A DNA stretch of 64,000 bases from Pseudomonas putida S13.1.2 (GCF_000498395.2 NZ_CP010979.1:5490501-5554500); one strand, 5' to 3'; positions 8,399 to 17,158 are shown, numbered from the stretch's first letter. The notes: generated from the sequence alone by a model not told the origin. A program made the numbers and translations.

Positions 8399-9187
8399 AT
8401 GGCTGGCAAGAAGAATTCCGATAAAGAAAGCAGCTCCTGGATCGGCGGGATCGAGAAGTACTCCCGCAAGATCTGGCTGGCGGGGCTGGGTATCTATTCG
8501 AAAGTCGACCAGGACGGCCCCAAGCTGTTCGACTCGCTGGTGAAAGATGGCGAGAAGGCCGAGAAGCAGGCGAAGAAGACGGCTGAAGAAGCAGCCGAAT
8601 CCGCCAAGTCGTCGACCACCTCGCGCGTGTCTGGCGTGAAGGACCGTGCGCTGGGCAAGTGGGGCGAACTCGAAGAGGCCTTCGACAAGCGCCTGAACAG
8701 CGCCATCTCGCGCCTGGGCGTGCCAAGCCGCAACGAGATCAAGGCCCTGCACCAGCAGGTGGACAGCCTGACCAAGCAGATCGAGAAGCTGACCGGTGCT
8801 TCGGTTACGCCGATTTCGTCGCGCGCTGCGGCTGCCAAGCCGGCTGCGGGCAAGGCAGCGGCCAAGCCACTGGCCAAGGCAGCAGCGGCCAAGCCTGCTG
8901 CTAAAACGGCGGCGGCCAAACCTGCTGCTAAAACGGCAGCAGCCAAACCTGCTGCAAAGCCTGCGGCCAAACCTGCAGCTGCCAAGCCCGCGGCAAAATC
9001 GGCAGCAGCCAAGCCAGCGGCAGCGAAGAAACCTGCGGTGAAGAAAGCACCGGCCAAACCGGCAGCCGCCAAGCCGGCAGCCCCAGCCGCCAGCGCCGCC
9101 CCGGCTGCAACCGCAGCACCGGCACCTGCTGCCGCCCCGGCCAGCAGCGCACCGTCGGCACCAAACGGCACCGGTACCTTGATCTGA
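8399..9187 (+). CDS. phaF: PhaF, phasin with histone-H1-like C-terminal tail
   Basis: A 262-aa protein. Residues 1 to about 140 form the phasin domain, with KYSRKIWLAGLGIYSKVDQ and a leucine-rich helix before the tail. From about residue 143 it becomes an AAKPAAK-type lysine/alanine/proline repeat tail resembling histone H1. Known PhaF binds PHA granules with its N-terminal part and DNA with its tail, and helps segregate granules between daughter cells. ATG 8399 has AGGAG just upstream and sits 10 bases after the phaI stop. The tail ends in a run of alternating Ala, Pro and Ser. Confidence 0.97.
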   Translation: MAGKKNSDKESSSWIGGIEKYSRKIWLAGLGIYSKVDQDGPKLFDSLVKDGEKAEKQAKKTAEEAAESAKSSTTSRVSGVKDRALGKWGELEEAFDKRLNSAISRLGVPSRNEIKALHQQVDSLTKQIEKLTGASVTPISSRAAAAKPAAGKAAAKPLAKAAAAKPAAKTAAAKPAAKTAAAKPAAKPAAKPAAAKPAAKSAAAKPAAAKKPAVKKAPAKPAAAKPAAPAASAAPAATAAPAPAAAPASSAPSAPNGTGTLI

Positions 9188-9202
9188 TACCGCGTCGCCC
9201 TC

Positions 9203-9286
9203 TTCGCGGGCTTGCCCGCTCCCACAGGTTCAGCGCCGATCAGCCGGTCAGCGCAGGCCTTGTGGGAGCGGGCATGCCCGCGAAGG
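9203..9286. repeat. REP element pair, subtype A, between phaF and phaD
   Basis: Inverted arms 9203-9228 and 9260-9285 of the type TTCGCGGGCTTGCCCGCTCC..CACAG, nearly perfect, lie between convergent phaF and phaD. The pair probably acts as a bidirectional transcription end or mRNA stabiliser. The same arm recurs at 34370, 43052, 50303 and 61775. Confidence 0.85.
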
Positions 9287-9308
9287 CCCCAGCGCCGAAA
9301 CAGCAGGC

Positions 9309-9923
9309 CTACCCCTCCAGATACCGCACCGCCAACTGCTCCGCCGCCGCCCGCGCCTGAGCCTGCAGGTGCGGCGCCACCAGCATCATCACCTGGTACA
9401 CCACAATCCCCACATCCCCCTCGCGCCCCAGCACACGCTGGTAATCCAGCGAGAACATCAGCGTCAGGGTGATCTGCTCCACCAGTTGCCCCAGTGCCTG
9501 GGTTTCACTTTCTACCAGCCCCTGGCCCTTGAGGCTGGCCAGCAACGCTGCCAGCGTACGTTTGAGTGCATTGATCAGGCTGCGCATGCCGCGCGCCAGC
9601 TTGGGCAGGCGGCCGGTGAGGTTGGACAGGTCCTGGAACAGAAAGCGGTACTGGGCCATGTGCTCGACGATCAGGTGCAGGAACAGCCAGTAGTCCTCGG
9701 CGTCCAGGCGCACCTCCAGGGGCGGGTCAAGCAAGGGCATCAGCGCTTCCTCGAAACGCTCGAACAGGCCCAGTACCACAGGCTCCTTGCCGTGGAAGTG
9801 GTAGTACAGGTTGCCCGGGCTGATGCCCAGTTCGTTGGCGATCTCCAGGGTGGATACGTTCGGTTCGCCCTGCTGGTTGAACAGCTGCAGGGCGCATTCG
9901 AGGATACGGTCGCGGGTCTTCAT
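9309..9923 (-). CDS. phaD: PhaD, TetR-family activator of PHA genes
   Basis: A 204-aa TetR-family protein. The N-terminal helix-turn-helix covers roughly residues 20-48 (TLEIANELGISPGNLYYHFHGK). The C-terminal ligand-binding half is helical. In P. putida, PhaD is a TetR-like protein that acts as an activator of phaI and phaC1, probably sensing a fatty-acid-derived metabolite. It is the last gene of phaC1-phaZ-phaC2-phaD, starting 13 bases after the phaC2 stop, and convergent with phaF. Candidate target sites are the inverted repeats at 7852-7868 and 14377-14395. Confidence 0.95.
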   Translation of the reverse strand: MKTRDRILECALQLFNQQGEPNVSTLEIANELGISPGNLYYHFHGKEPVVLGLFERFEEALMPLLDPPLEVRLDAEDYWLFLHLIVEHMAQYRFLFQDLSNLTGRLPKLARGMRSLINALKRTLAALLASLKGQGLVESETQALGQLVEQITLTLMFSLDYQRVLGREGDVGIVVYQVMMLVAPHLQAQARAAAEQLAVRYLEG

Positions 9924-9936
9924 CCAGTGGTCGGGC

Positions 9937-11619
9937 TCATCGGGTCAGGACATAGGTGCCTGGCGCCGGGCCGAGCGGTGGGTAGGCACTGTTGCCCAAC
10001 TCGGTACGGGGCGCCTTGAGCGGGCCGGAGCGCGGGGTAATCCATTCCAGCCATAAGGGCCACCAGCTGCCGTCGCTGCGTTTGGCTTCGTAGAACCAGG
10101 CGCGCGGGTCCCCCGAAAGCTTGGGGTTTTCCAGGTAGTAGGCCTTGGGGTTGCCCGGTGGGTTGATGATGCTTTGAATATGCCCGCTGTTGGCCAGCAC
10201 GAAACGCCGGTCGCCACCGAGCAGCAAGGCCGAGCGATACACGGCGTCCCACGGGGTGATGTGATCGTTGCTGCCGGCCACGGTAAAACTGTCCAGGTCG
10301 ACCTGCTTGAGGTCGATGGGCGTGCCGCACACTTCGAGGCCTGCCGGGTGGGTGAGCGGGTTGTGCTTGAAAAAGTCCAGCAAGTCGCCGTGCAGTGCTG
10401 CCGGCAGGCGTGTGTTGTCGGCGTTCCAGTAGAGGATGTCGAACGCGGGCGGGGCTTTGCCAAGCAGGTAGTTGTTGACCCAGTAGTTCCAGATCAGGTC
10501 GTTGGGGCGCATCCAGGCGAAAATCCTCGCCACCTCGCCGCCGTCCAGCACACCCCGTTGATAGGAGCGGCGCTTGGCGGCCTCGACCGTCTGCTCGTCG
10601 GCGAACAGGCTGGCGGGGCTATCGAACTTGCTGTCGAGCAGGCTGACCAGGTACGTGGCGCTGCGGATCTTGCGCAACTGATGTTTGGCCTTCAGGTGGC
10701 CCTGCAGCGCAGCCATGGTCAGGCCGCCGGCGCAGGCACCCATCAGGTTGGGGTCGCGGTTGCCGCTGATGCTGCGGCAGGCGTTCAGCGCTTCTTCCAG
10801 GGCTTGTACGTACGTGGACAGGCCCCATTCGCGGTGGCGCGGGTCGGGGTTGCGCCAACTGATCATGAACACCTGCAAGCCGTTCTTGAGCATGTACTGC
10901 ACGAAGCTGTTGTGCGCCTGCATGTCGAAGATATAGAACTTGTTGATTTGCGGTGGCACCACCAGCACGGGCCTGGCGTGCTGTTTTTCACTCATCGGCT
11001 TGTACTGGATCAACTCCAGCAGCTCGTTGCGAAACACCACCGCGCCGGGCGTTGCCGCCAGGCTGCCACCTACCTCGAAGGCGCGTTCATCCACCTGGCG
11101 CGGCAGGCCGTCATTGTGGCGCAGGTCGTCAAGCAAGTGGGCCACGCCCCGCACCAGGCTTTGCCCGCCCGTGTTCAGCAGCTCTTTGACCGCCAGCGGG
11201 TTGAGCAGCGAGTTGCTCGGTGCCAGGGCGTCATTGATCATGCCGAACAGAAAATGTGCGCGGGCGCGGTCATCGTCGTCCAGGTGGCTTTCGTCGATCC
11301 ACTCGCGCGTCTGCTTCTGCCAGGCCAGATAGGCCTGCAGGCCCCGGCGATAAAACGGGTTCTGGCTCCAGGTCGGGTCGCTGAAGCGGCTGTCGCGAGG
11401 GTTGGGCTGGTAGGGCGTGTCGCCCAGCATCACACGGCCCAGCTGGCCCCCGAGCGCCAACAGGTGCCGCGCAGTGTGCAGCGGGTTGGTCAAGCCGTGG
11501 CGGCCAACCCGGCGCAGGGTCGACACCAGGTCGCGCCCACGCAGGCCGAGTATGGCGTTTTGCACATTCATGCTGGTGGCGGGGAGCGTTTTCGTTCCTT
11601 TGGCCGGTTTGTCTGTCAT
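9937..11619 (-). CDS. phaC2: PhaC2, class II medium-chain PHA synthase
   Basis: A 560-aa class II PHA synthase that polymerises (R)-3-hydroxyacyl-CoA of medium chain length on granules. The lipase-like box GACAGG carries the catalytic cysteine at residue 296. The Asp of SNDHITPW (about 452) and the His of NSGHIQS (480) complete the triad. The ATG at 11619 is chosen over an upstream in-frame codon at 11664 because GGGAG lies about 8 bases before it and the protein then begins like PhaC1. It is a paralogue of phaC1 in the same operon, separated from it by phaZ. Confidence 0.97.
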   Translation of the reverse strand: MTDKPAKGTKTLPATSMNVQNAILGLRGRDLVSTLRRVGRHGLTNPLHTARHLLALGGQLGRVMLGDTPYQPNPRDSRFSDPTWSQNPFYRRGLQAYLAWQKQTREWIDESHLDDDDRARAHFLFGMINDALAPSNSLLNPLAVKELLNTGGQSLVRGVAHLLDDLRHNDGLPRQVDERAFEVGGSLAATPGAVVFRNELLELIQYKPMSEKQHARPVLVVPPQINKFYIFDMQAHNSFVQYMLKNGLQVFMISWRNPDPRHREWGLSTYVQALEEALNACRSISGNRDPNLMGACAGGLTMAALQGHLKAKHQLRKIRSATYLVSLLDSKFDSPASLFADEQTVEAAKRRSYQRGVLDGGEVARIFAWMRPNDLIWNYWVNNYLLGKAPPAFDILYWNADNTRLPAALHGDLLDFFKHNPLTHPAGLEVCGTPIDLKQVDLDSFTVAGSNDHITPWDAVYRSALLLGGDRRFVLANSGHIQSIINPPGNPKAYYLENPKLSGDPRAWFYEAKRSDGSWWPLWLEWITPRSGPLKAPRTELGNSAYPPLGPAPGTYVLTR

Positions 11620-11660
11620 GGCAACACTCCCTCGTCTTCCCGATTCTTGGGCTGCGACAA

Positions 11661-12512
11661 TCAACCGCCAGAGGCGGGGCGCGGGTGCATGACCGCGCGC
11701 TGACGTTCTTCCTGGAGAAACTTCATGATGATCGGTGCGACGGCCTCGGCCCGGGTAATCAGGAACAGGTGGCCATCGTCGATTATGTGTAGCTGGGCAT
11801 TGGGAATCCGCCAGGCCAGCAGGCGCATGTTGACCAGCGGGATCAGCGGGTCGTCGTCACCGGCCAGCACCAGCGTCGGCTGATGAATCTTGTGCAGCCA
11901 GTGGATGCTGGTCCAGCCCAGGCCGGCGAACAGCTGCCAGTAGTAGCCCAGCTTGCCGCCTGAGCGCACCTTGGACGCATGGTGCATGGCCAGGTCCGGG
12001 TCGCGGCGGAAGGCGCCGCCGTAGATCAGCGGGGCAATGCGGATTACATGGGAAGGCTGCACGTAGCGCCTTGGGCTGGCCATCATCCACAACACCTTGG
12101 GCTTGCCCGGCACCATTACTGCGCCGGCGGCAGTGGCGGCCAGCACCAGTTTCTTGCAGCGTTCCGGGTAGTCGTGGGCAAACTGCTGGGCCAGGGCGCC
12201 GCCCCAGGACACGCCGATGACGTTGACCTGGCCGTAGTCCAGGTAATCGAGCATGCGCGCCGTGAGCTTGGCCAGGCCAGGAAAGCGATAGGGGTGACGC
12301 GGGGTGGATGACCCCCCTACACCGGGCACATCGAAGGCGATGACCTCCAGGTCCGGGTCCAGCGCCTCGATGAACGGGAACACCAGCTCCAGGTTGGCAC
12401 CGATGCCGTTGAAGATCAGCAACGGTGTCAGGTGCGGCTTGCCCGGGCGCACGGCGGTGCGAATGGACTGGTCGTCCAGTTCGACGGTCCTGAAGATGTA
12501 GGGTTCCGGCAT
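11661..12512 (-). CDS. phaZ: PhaZ, intracellular medium-chain PHA depolymerase
   Basis: A 283-aa alpha/beta hydrolase identical in length to characterised P. putida PhaZ. The lipase box GVSWGG places the nucleophile at Ser102; Asp221 in AGDDDPLIP and His248 in DDGHLF complete the triad. It releases 3-hydroxyacids from stored granules. The start MPEPYIFRTVEL at 12512 matches the family start; the reading frame stays open 63 codons further upstream into phaC1 but that extension is not family-like. It lies between the two synthase genes, a hallmark of the class II pha operon. Confidence 0.97.
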   Translation of the reverse strand: MPEPYIFRTVELDDQSIRTAVRPGKPHLTPLLIFNGIGANLELVFPFIEALDPDLEVIAFDVPGVGGSSTPRHPYRFPGLAKLTARMLDYLDYGQVNVIGVSWGGALAQQFAHDYPERCKKLVLAATAAGAVMVPGKPKVLWMMASPRRYVQPSHVIRIAPLIYGGAFRRDPDLAMHHASKVRSGGKLGYYWQLFAGLGWTSIHWLHKIHQPTLVLAGDDDPLIPLVNMRLLAWRIPNAQLHIIDDGHLFLITRAEAVAPIIMKFLQEERQRAVMHPRPASGG

Positions 12513-12574
12513 GCGTTCGACTCTGTCGTGAAAAAAGCGCCGTGGCGCGCTCATGGCGGCCACGGCAACGCAAC

Positions 12575-14254
12575 TCAGCGCTCGTGAACGTAGGTGCCTG
12601 GGGCGGCTTCGCCAGCGGCATAGGCGCGGTTGCCCAGGCGGGTTGGCGCTTTTTTCAGCTCCCCGGCACGTTCGCTCAGCCAGCTCTGCCAGTGCAGCCA
12701 CCAGGAGTCGGCGTGCTTGGTGGCGTTTTCCTGCCAGGCCACCGGGTCACCCGGGCGATCGGCGCCGGTCATGAAGCGCGCCTTGGGGTTGCCTGGCGGG
12801 TTGAGGATGCTCTGGATGTGGCCGCTGTTGGACAGCACGAACTCGATCTTGCCGCCGAACAGGTGCGCCGAGCGGTAGCATGATTGCCACGGGGTGATGT
12901 GGTCGGCGGTACCGGCAACGCTGAAGATGTCGCAGTGCACATTCTTCAGGTCGATCGGTGTGCCGCACACTTCCAGTGCATCCGGGCGGATCAGCGGGTT
13001 GCTCTTGAACATTTCGATCAGGTCGCCGTGGAAGGCGGCCGGCAGGCGCGTGGTGTCGTTGTTCCAGAACAGGATGTCGAACACCGGCGGCTCGTTGCCG
13101 AGCAGGTAGTTGTTGACCCAGTAGTTCCAGATCAGGTCGTTGGGGCGCATCCAGGCGAACACCTTTGCCATTTCGCTGCCTTCCAGCACCCCAGCCTGGT
13201 AGGAGTGGCGCTTGGCGCTTTCCAGGGTCTGCTCATCGACGAACAAGGCGACCTGGTTGTCCATGGTGGTGTCCAGCACGCTGACCAGCAGGGTCAGGGC
13301 ATTGACCTTGTTTTCGCCAACGGCGGCATAGTGGCCCACCAGCGCAGTACAGGTGATGCCACCAGAGCAGGCGCCGAGCATGTTCAGGTCTTTGCTGCCG
13401 GTAATCGCCAGCACCGCGTCGACGGCTTCCTTGAGCGCATCGATGTAGGTGGACAGGCCCCATTCACGCTGGGCCTTGGTCGGGTTGCGCCAGCTGATGA
13501 TGAAGGTTTGCTGCTGCGAGCGCAGGCAGTAGCGCGCCAGGCTCTTTTCCGGGCTGAGGTCGAACACGTAGAACTTGTTGATCTGCGGTGGCACCACCAG
13601 CAGCGGGCGGGCATGCACCTGTTCGGTGATGGGGCTGTACTGGATCAGCTCCAGCACATCGTTGCGGTACACCACCGCGCCCTCGCTGGTGCCCAGGTTC
13701 TTGCCCACTTCGAAGGCGTCCATGTTCACCTGGCTGGGCATGCCGCCGTTGTTGACCATGTCCTTGGCCAGGTTGGACAGGCCATCGAGCAGGCTCTTGC
13801 CGCCGGTTTCGAAGAAGCGTTTGAGCGCTGCCGGGTTGGACAAGGTATTGGTCGGCGCCATGGCTTCGGTCATCAGGTTGATGACGAACTGGCCGCGGCT
13901 GATGTCCTGGGGTGGCAGGTCGCTGTTGCCGATCCAGTCCTGCAACTCGTTGCGCCAGGCCAGGTAGGTTTGCAGGTAGCGGCGGTACAGCGGGTTGTTG
14001 CTCCAGGCCGGGTCGTTGAAACGGCGGTCGTCGCTTTCCGGGGCCAGGCTGGATTTGCCCAGCAGCACGTTTTTCAGCTCCAGGCCAAAGTGGGCCACAT
14101 GCTTTGCGCTGTGCAGCGGTTGGCGCACGGCCTGGCGCAGCACGGTGCGTGCCGAGCTCAACAGGTCCTTGCGGCGAATGCCGATGACCGGGTTCAGCCC
14201 CAGGGTGTGTTCCGAGGCCTGCCGCTGCAGCTCATCGTTGTTCTTGTTACTCAT
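12575..14254 (-). CDS. phaC1: PhaC1, class II medium-chain PHA synthase
   Basis: A 559-aa class II PHA synthase with the triad Cys296 (GACSGG), Asp451 (TADHITPW) and His479 (NSGHIQS). It is the first gene of phaC1-phaZ-phaC2-phaD and is aligned almost residue for residue with PhaC2. CGGAG lies about 8 bases before the ATG. Two features suggest regulation: an inverted repeat 123 bases upstream that shares GCCTGCAAA with the phaI promoter, and an A-rich AACAAGAACAAC stretch at codons 3-6 resembling a Crc/Hfq target. Confidence 0.98.
   Translation of the reverse strand: MSNKNNDELQRQASEHTLGLNPVIGIRRKDLLSSARTVLRQAVRQPLHSAKHVAHFGLELKNVLLGKSSLAPESDDRRFNDPAWSNNPLYRRYLQTYLAWRNELQDWIGNSDLPPQDISRGQFVINLMTEAMAPTNTLSNPAALKRFFETGGKSLLDGLSNLAKDMVNNGGMPSQVNMDAFEVGKNLGTSEGAVVYRNDVLELIQYSPITEQVHARPLLVVPPQINKFYVFDLSPEKSLARYCLRSQQQTFIISWRNPTKAQREWGLSTYIDALKEAVDAVLAITGSKDLNMLGACSGGITCTALVGHYAAVGENKVNALTLLVSVLDTTMDNQVALFVDEQTLESAKRHSYQAGVLEGSEMAKVFAWMRPNDLIWNYWVNNYLLGNEPPVFDILFWNNDTTRLPAAFHGDLIEMFKSNPLIRPDALEVCGTPIDLKNVHCDIFSVAGTADHITPWQSCYRSAHLFGGKIEFVLSNSGHIQSILNPPGNPKARFMTGADRPGDPVAWQENATKHADSWWLHWQSWLSERAGELKKAPTRLGNRAYAAGEAAPGTYVHER
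14237..14248 (-). promoter_or_regulatory. Crc/Hfq-like A-rich motif at the phaC1 translation start
   Basis: On the coding strand AACAAGAACAAC spans codons 3-6 of phaC1 and contains AANAANAA. Crc-dependent repression of phaC1 translation has been reported in P. putida. Position immediately after the start codon is where such motifs act. Confidence 0.5.
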
Positions 14255-14376
14255 CTACGACGCTCCGTTGTCCTGAGACGAGTACCGGTTGCTGTGACAA
14301 GCGCACAGCCCTGAGCCCGGTACTGCTACTCGGGTGACCAGTGATAAGGAACAGCGGTGCTGCGGGGTTCTGACTG

Positions 14377-14395
14377 CCTGCAAAAATGATGCAGG
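14377..14395. promoter_or_regulatory. Inverted repeat upstream of phaC1, candidate PhaD operator
   Basis: CCTGCA and TGCAGG arms flank a 7-base AT-rich spacer, 123 bases before the phaC1 ATG. GCCTGCAAA (14376-14384) also occurs in the phaI upstream repeat. Assigned to PhaD by shared sequence and known regulation only. Confidence 0.45.
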
Positions 14396-14440
14396 GAACT
14401 TGCCACACCCATTGGTTACCCGACTTTCATGTAATGCGCA

Positions 14441-14464
14441 AGACAGCCCTTCACTGGGCTGTCT
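14441..14464 (-). terminator. Hairpin between the DUF971 gene and phaC1
   Basis: AGACAGCCC and GGGCTGTCT form perfect 9-bp arms around a 6-base loop, 59 bases after the DUF971 stop. There is no T run on the minus strand, so it is at best a weak intrinsic terminator or an mRNA-stabilising hairpin separating the two transcripts. Confidence 0.4.
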
Positions 14465-14522
14465 GCAAGTCATTCAAACAGATGAATTTAGAAAATGCGC
14501 TCTAAACCCTGCAGGCCTTGCG

Positions 14523-14900
14523 CTAGAGCATGAGTTTCACAACCGATTCGGCCGGGTCGCGGGATTTTCCGGCCTTGTGCAACTCGTCGAGGTAGTCGGC
14601 CCACAGCTGTTCCTGGCGCAGGCACAGCTGTTCAAGGTATTCCCAGGTGAACAGGCCGCTGTCATGGCCGTCGTCGAAGGTCAGTTTCAGTGCATATTGG
14701 CCGGCAGGTTCCAGGCCGACCAGGCCGACGTTGATCTTGCCGAACTGCAGGATAGGGTTGCCGTGGCCCTGGACCTCGGCGGAGGGGGAGTGCACGCGCA
14801 GGAGTTCGGCAGGCAGGTGGTAGACCTCGCCGGGGGCGTAGGTGAGGGTGAGGGTTTTCGAGGCTTTGTGCAGGTTGATGGCGGTGGGCAGGCGGGCCAT
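14523..14900 (-). CDS. DUF971 protein (gamma-butyrobetaine hydroxylase-like N-terminal domain)
   Basis: A 125-aa protein consisting of a DUF971 domain, the small zinc-binding-like module found at the N-terminus of gamma-butyrobetaine hydroxylase and as a stand-alone protein beside hslVU in pseudomonads. LHKASKTLTLTYAPGEVYHLPAE style sequence starts near residue 10 (PTAINLHK). The start at 14900 is preceded by GAGAG. It lies in the same direction as hslU and phaC1 but with a REP-containing gap on the hslU side. The biochemical role is unknown. Confidence 0.85.
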   Translation of the reverse strand: MARLPTAINLHKASKTLTLTYAPGEVYHLPAELLRVHSPSAEVQGHGNPILQFGKINVGLVGLEPAGQYALKLTFDDGHDSGLFTWEYLEQLCLRQEQLWADYLDELHKAGKSRDPAESVVKLML

Positions 14901-14963
14901 GGGCAGAATCTCTCGGGAGCTGATGATGCACAGCTTCGGGACATTCTGGGGATTGTGCAAGGG

Positions 14964-15080
14964 GGGCTGCTTTGCAGCCCAATCGCCGGCAAGCCAGCTC
15001 CCACAGGTGCTCCACAGCATTCAGGATTGTGTTAATCCTGTGGGAGCTGGCTTGCCGGCGAAAGGGCCGCGCAGCGGCCC
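14964..15080. repeat. REP element pair, subtype B, between hslU and the DUF971 gene
   Basis: Arms of the type TCGCCGGCAAGCCAGCTCC..CACAG face each other around 14982-15061, flanked by outer hairpins GGGCTGCTTTGCAGCCC and GGGCCGCGCAGCGGCCC. The same type recurs at 48874 and 52131. Confidence 0.85.
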
Positions 15081-15089
15081 CCTGCGGTC

Positions 15090-16433
15090 TTACAGGATGT
15101 AACGCGACAGGTCTTCGTTCTGCGCCAGTTCACCCAGGTGGCTGTTCACATACGCAGCGTCGATCTGGATCGGCGTTTCGTCATGGGCGCTGGCCAGGTC
15201 GCCAGCGCTGAACGACACCTCTTCGAGCAAACGCTCAAGCAGGGTGTGCAGGCGACGGGCACCGATGTTCTCGGTCTTTTCGTTTACCTGGTAGGCAATC
15301 TCGGCCAGGCGCTTGATGCCATCGGCGATGAACTCGATGTTCAGGCCTTCGGTCTTCAGCAGGGCCTGGTATTGCTCGGTCAGCGAAGCGTGCGGCTCTT
15401 GCAGGATGCGCTCGAAATCTTCCGGGGTCAGTGCCTTCAGCTCGACACGGATCGGCAGGCGGCCTTGTAGCTCGGGTACCAGGTCGCTTGGCTTGCTCAG
15501 GTGAAACGCACCCGAGGCAATGAACAGGATGTGGTCGGTCTTGACCATGCCCAGCTTGGTGTTGACGGTGCAGCCTTCGATCAGCGGCAGCAGGTCGCGC
15601 TGCACGCCTTCACGGGACACATCGGCACCGCCAACGTTGCCACGCTTGGCAACCTTGTCGATTTCGTCGATGAACACGATGCCGTGCTGCTCGACCGCTT
15701 CCAGGGCCTTGGCCTTGAGCTCTTCCTCGTTGACCAGGCGGCCCGCTTCTTCGTCGCGAACCATCTTCAGCGCTTCTTTCACCTTCAGCTTGCGCGCCTT
15801 GCGCTTGCCTTTGCCCATGTTGGCAAACAGGCTCTGCAGCTGGTTGGTCATCTCTTCCATGCCAGGCGGCGCGGCAATTTCGACGCCCACGGCATCGGCC
15901 ACTTCGATCTCGATTTCCTTGTCGTCCAACTGGCCTTCACGCAGGCGCTTGCGGAACAGCTGGCGGGTGTTGGAATCGCTGCTGGTCTGCGCGGCTTCTT
16001 CCGAGAAGCTGCTGACCCGCGCCTGCGGCAGCAGGGCATCGAGGATACGGTCTTCAGCGGCGTCCTCGGCGCGGTGGCGCACGCGGATGATCTCCTGCTC
16101 GCGCAGCATCTTCAGCGCGGCATCGGCCAGGTCACGAATGATCGACTCGACGTCGCGGCCCACGTAGCCCACTTCGGTGAACTTGGTGGCTTCGACCTTG
16201 AGGAACGGCGCGTTGGCCAGCTTGGCCAGGCGACGGGCGATTTCGGTCTTGCCGACGCCGGTAGGGCCGATCATCAGGATGTTCTTCGGGGTCACTTCGG
16301 CACGCAGCTCGGCAGGCAGCTGCATCCGGCGCCAGCGGTTGCGCAGGGCAATGGCCACGGCGCGCTTGGCGTCGTCCTGGCCGATGATGTGGCGGTTGAG
16401 TTCGTGGACGATCTCGCGGGGGGTCATGGACAT
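15090..16433 (-). CDS. hslU: HslU, ATPase subunit of the HslVU protease
   Basis: A 447-aa AAA+ unfoldase. The Walker A GPTGVGKT is at residues 56-63 and the Walker B FIDEIDK lies in the second half of the domain, interrupted by the inserted I domain (about 110-240) typical of HslU. It unfolds substrates for the HslV peptidase in the cytoplasm. MSMTPREIV at 16433 is preferred over a TTG two codons earlier because AAGGA lies at a suitable distance and it matches the family start. It follows hslV by 73 bases in one operon. Confidence 0.97.
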   Translation of the reverse strand: MSMTPREIVHELNRHIIGQDDAKRAVAIALRNRWRRMQLPAELRAEVTPKNILMIGPTGVGKTEIARRLAKLANAPFLKVEATKFTEVGYVGRDVESIIRDLADAALKMLREQEIIRVRHRAEDAAEDRILDALLPQARVSSFSEEAAQTSSDSNTRQLFRKRLREGQLDDKEIEIEVADAVGVEIAAPPGMEEMTNQLQSLFANMGKGKRKARKLKVKEALKMVRDEEAGRLVNEEELKAKALEAVEQHGIVFIDEIDKVAKRGNVGGADVSREGVQRDLLPLIEGCTVNTKLGMVKTDHILFIASGAFHLSKPSDLVPELQGRLPIRVELKALTPEDFERILQEPHASLTEQYQALLKTEGLNIEFIADGIKRLAEIAYQVNEKTENIGARRLHTLLERLLEEVSFSAGDLASAHDETPIQIDAAYVNSHLGELAQNEDLSRYIL

Positions 16434-16475
16434 GATCAATAGGGTCCTTGGGCGGATGAATCAGCGTGGAAAAGC

Positions 16476-16490
16476 CCCGCTCGGAGCGGG
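16476..16490 (-). terminator. GC-rich hairpin between hslV and hslU
   Basis: CCCGCTC and GAGCGGG are separated by a single base and followed on the minus strand by GCTTTTCC. It looks like a weak terminator or processing hairpin that could lower hslU expression relative to hslV. Confidence 0.35.
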
Positions 16491-16506
16491 ACGCCAGAAC
16501 AACTGA

Positions 16507-17037
16507 TCAATCGGCCAGGTCCTGCTCCTCGATGGTCAGGTTGTGGTTGGTGAACACGCAGATGTCGCCGGCGATGTTCAGGGCAGTTTCAGCGATTTCA
16601 CGGGCCGAGAGGTCGGTCTTGTTCAGCAGGGCGCGAGCTGCGGCCTGGGCGTAGGCGCCGCCGGAACCCATGGCGATCAGGCCGTCTTCGGGTTCGACCA
16701 CGTCACCGTTGCCGGTGATGATCAGGGAGGCATCCTTGTTGGCCACGGCCAGCATGGCTTCCAGGCGGCTCAGGGAACGGTCGGTACGCCATTCTTTGGC
16801 CAGCTCGACGGCGGCACGGACCAAATGGCCCTGGTGTTTTTCCAGCTGGCTTTCGAAGCGCTCGAACAGGGTGAAAGCATCGGCCGTGGCACCAGCAAAG
16901 CCGGCGATGACCTGGCCGTGGTACAGGCGGCGCACTTTCTTGGCGTTGCCTTTCATCACGGTGTTGCCGAGGGAAACCTGGCCGTCGCCGCCCATGACGA
17001 CTTTGCCGTTACGGCGGACAGAAACGATGGTGGTCAA
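16507..17037 (-). CDS. hslV: HslV, peptidase subunit of the HslVU protease (TTG start)
   Basis: A 176-aa proteasome-beta-type peptidase. After removal of the initiator, Thr2 of TTIVSVRRNGKVVMGGDGQ is the catalytic nucleophile. The start is a TTG at 17037, with GGAG 9 bases upstream. It is the only start that places the catalytic threonine at position 2; the reading frame stays open upstream but that extension would bury the active site. It forms the HslVU protease with the downstream hslU. The upstream gap holds a REP pair. Confidence 0.95.
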   Translation of the reverse strand: MTTIVSVRRNGKVVMGGDGQVSLGNTVMKGNAKKVRRLYHGQVIAGFAGATADAFTLFERFESQLEKHQGHLVRAAVELAKEWRTDRSLSRLEAMLAVANKDASLIITGNGDVVEPEDGLIAMGSGGAYAQAAARALLNKTDLSAREIAETALNIAGDICVFTNHNLTIEEQDLAD

Positions 17038-17158
17038 GGGGAGAGTCTCCACGCAGCGGGGCGAAAGTGCCTGATGCAGACTCATATGGGGGTGGGGGGA
17101 AAGATTTCAACCGTGAGGGATGAATGGTTGGTCCGGTCCTCGAACCGGGCACGGTCGA

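Noticed and set aside
8828..9187. Tandem DNA repeat array in phaF
   Set aside because: The region encodes the lysine/alanine/proline tail of PhaF and the repeats are imperfect codon-level repeats, not a separate element.
9203..9286. CRISPR-like reading of the intergenic repeats
   Set aside because: The repeats occur as inverted pairs, once per gap, without regular direct repeats or spacers; they are REP elements.
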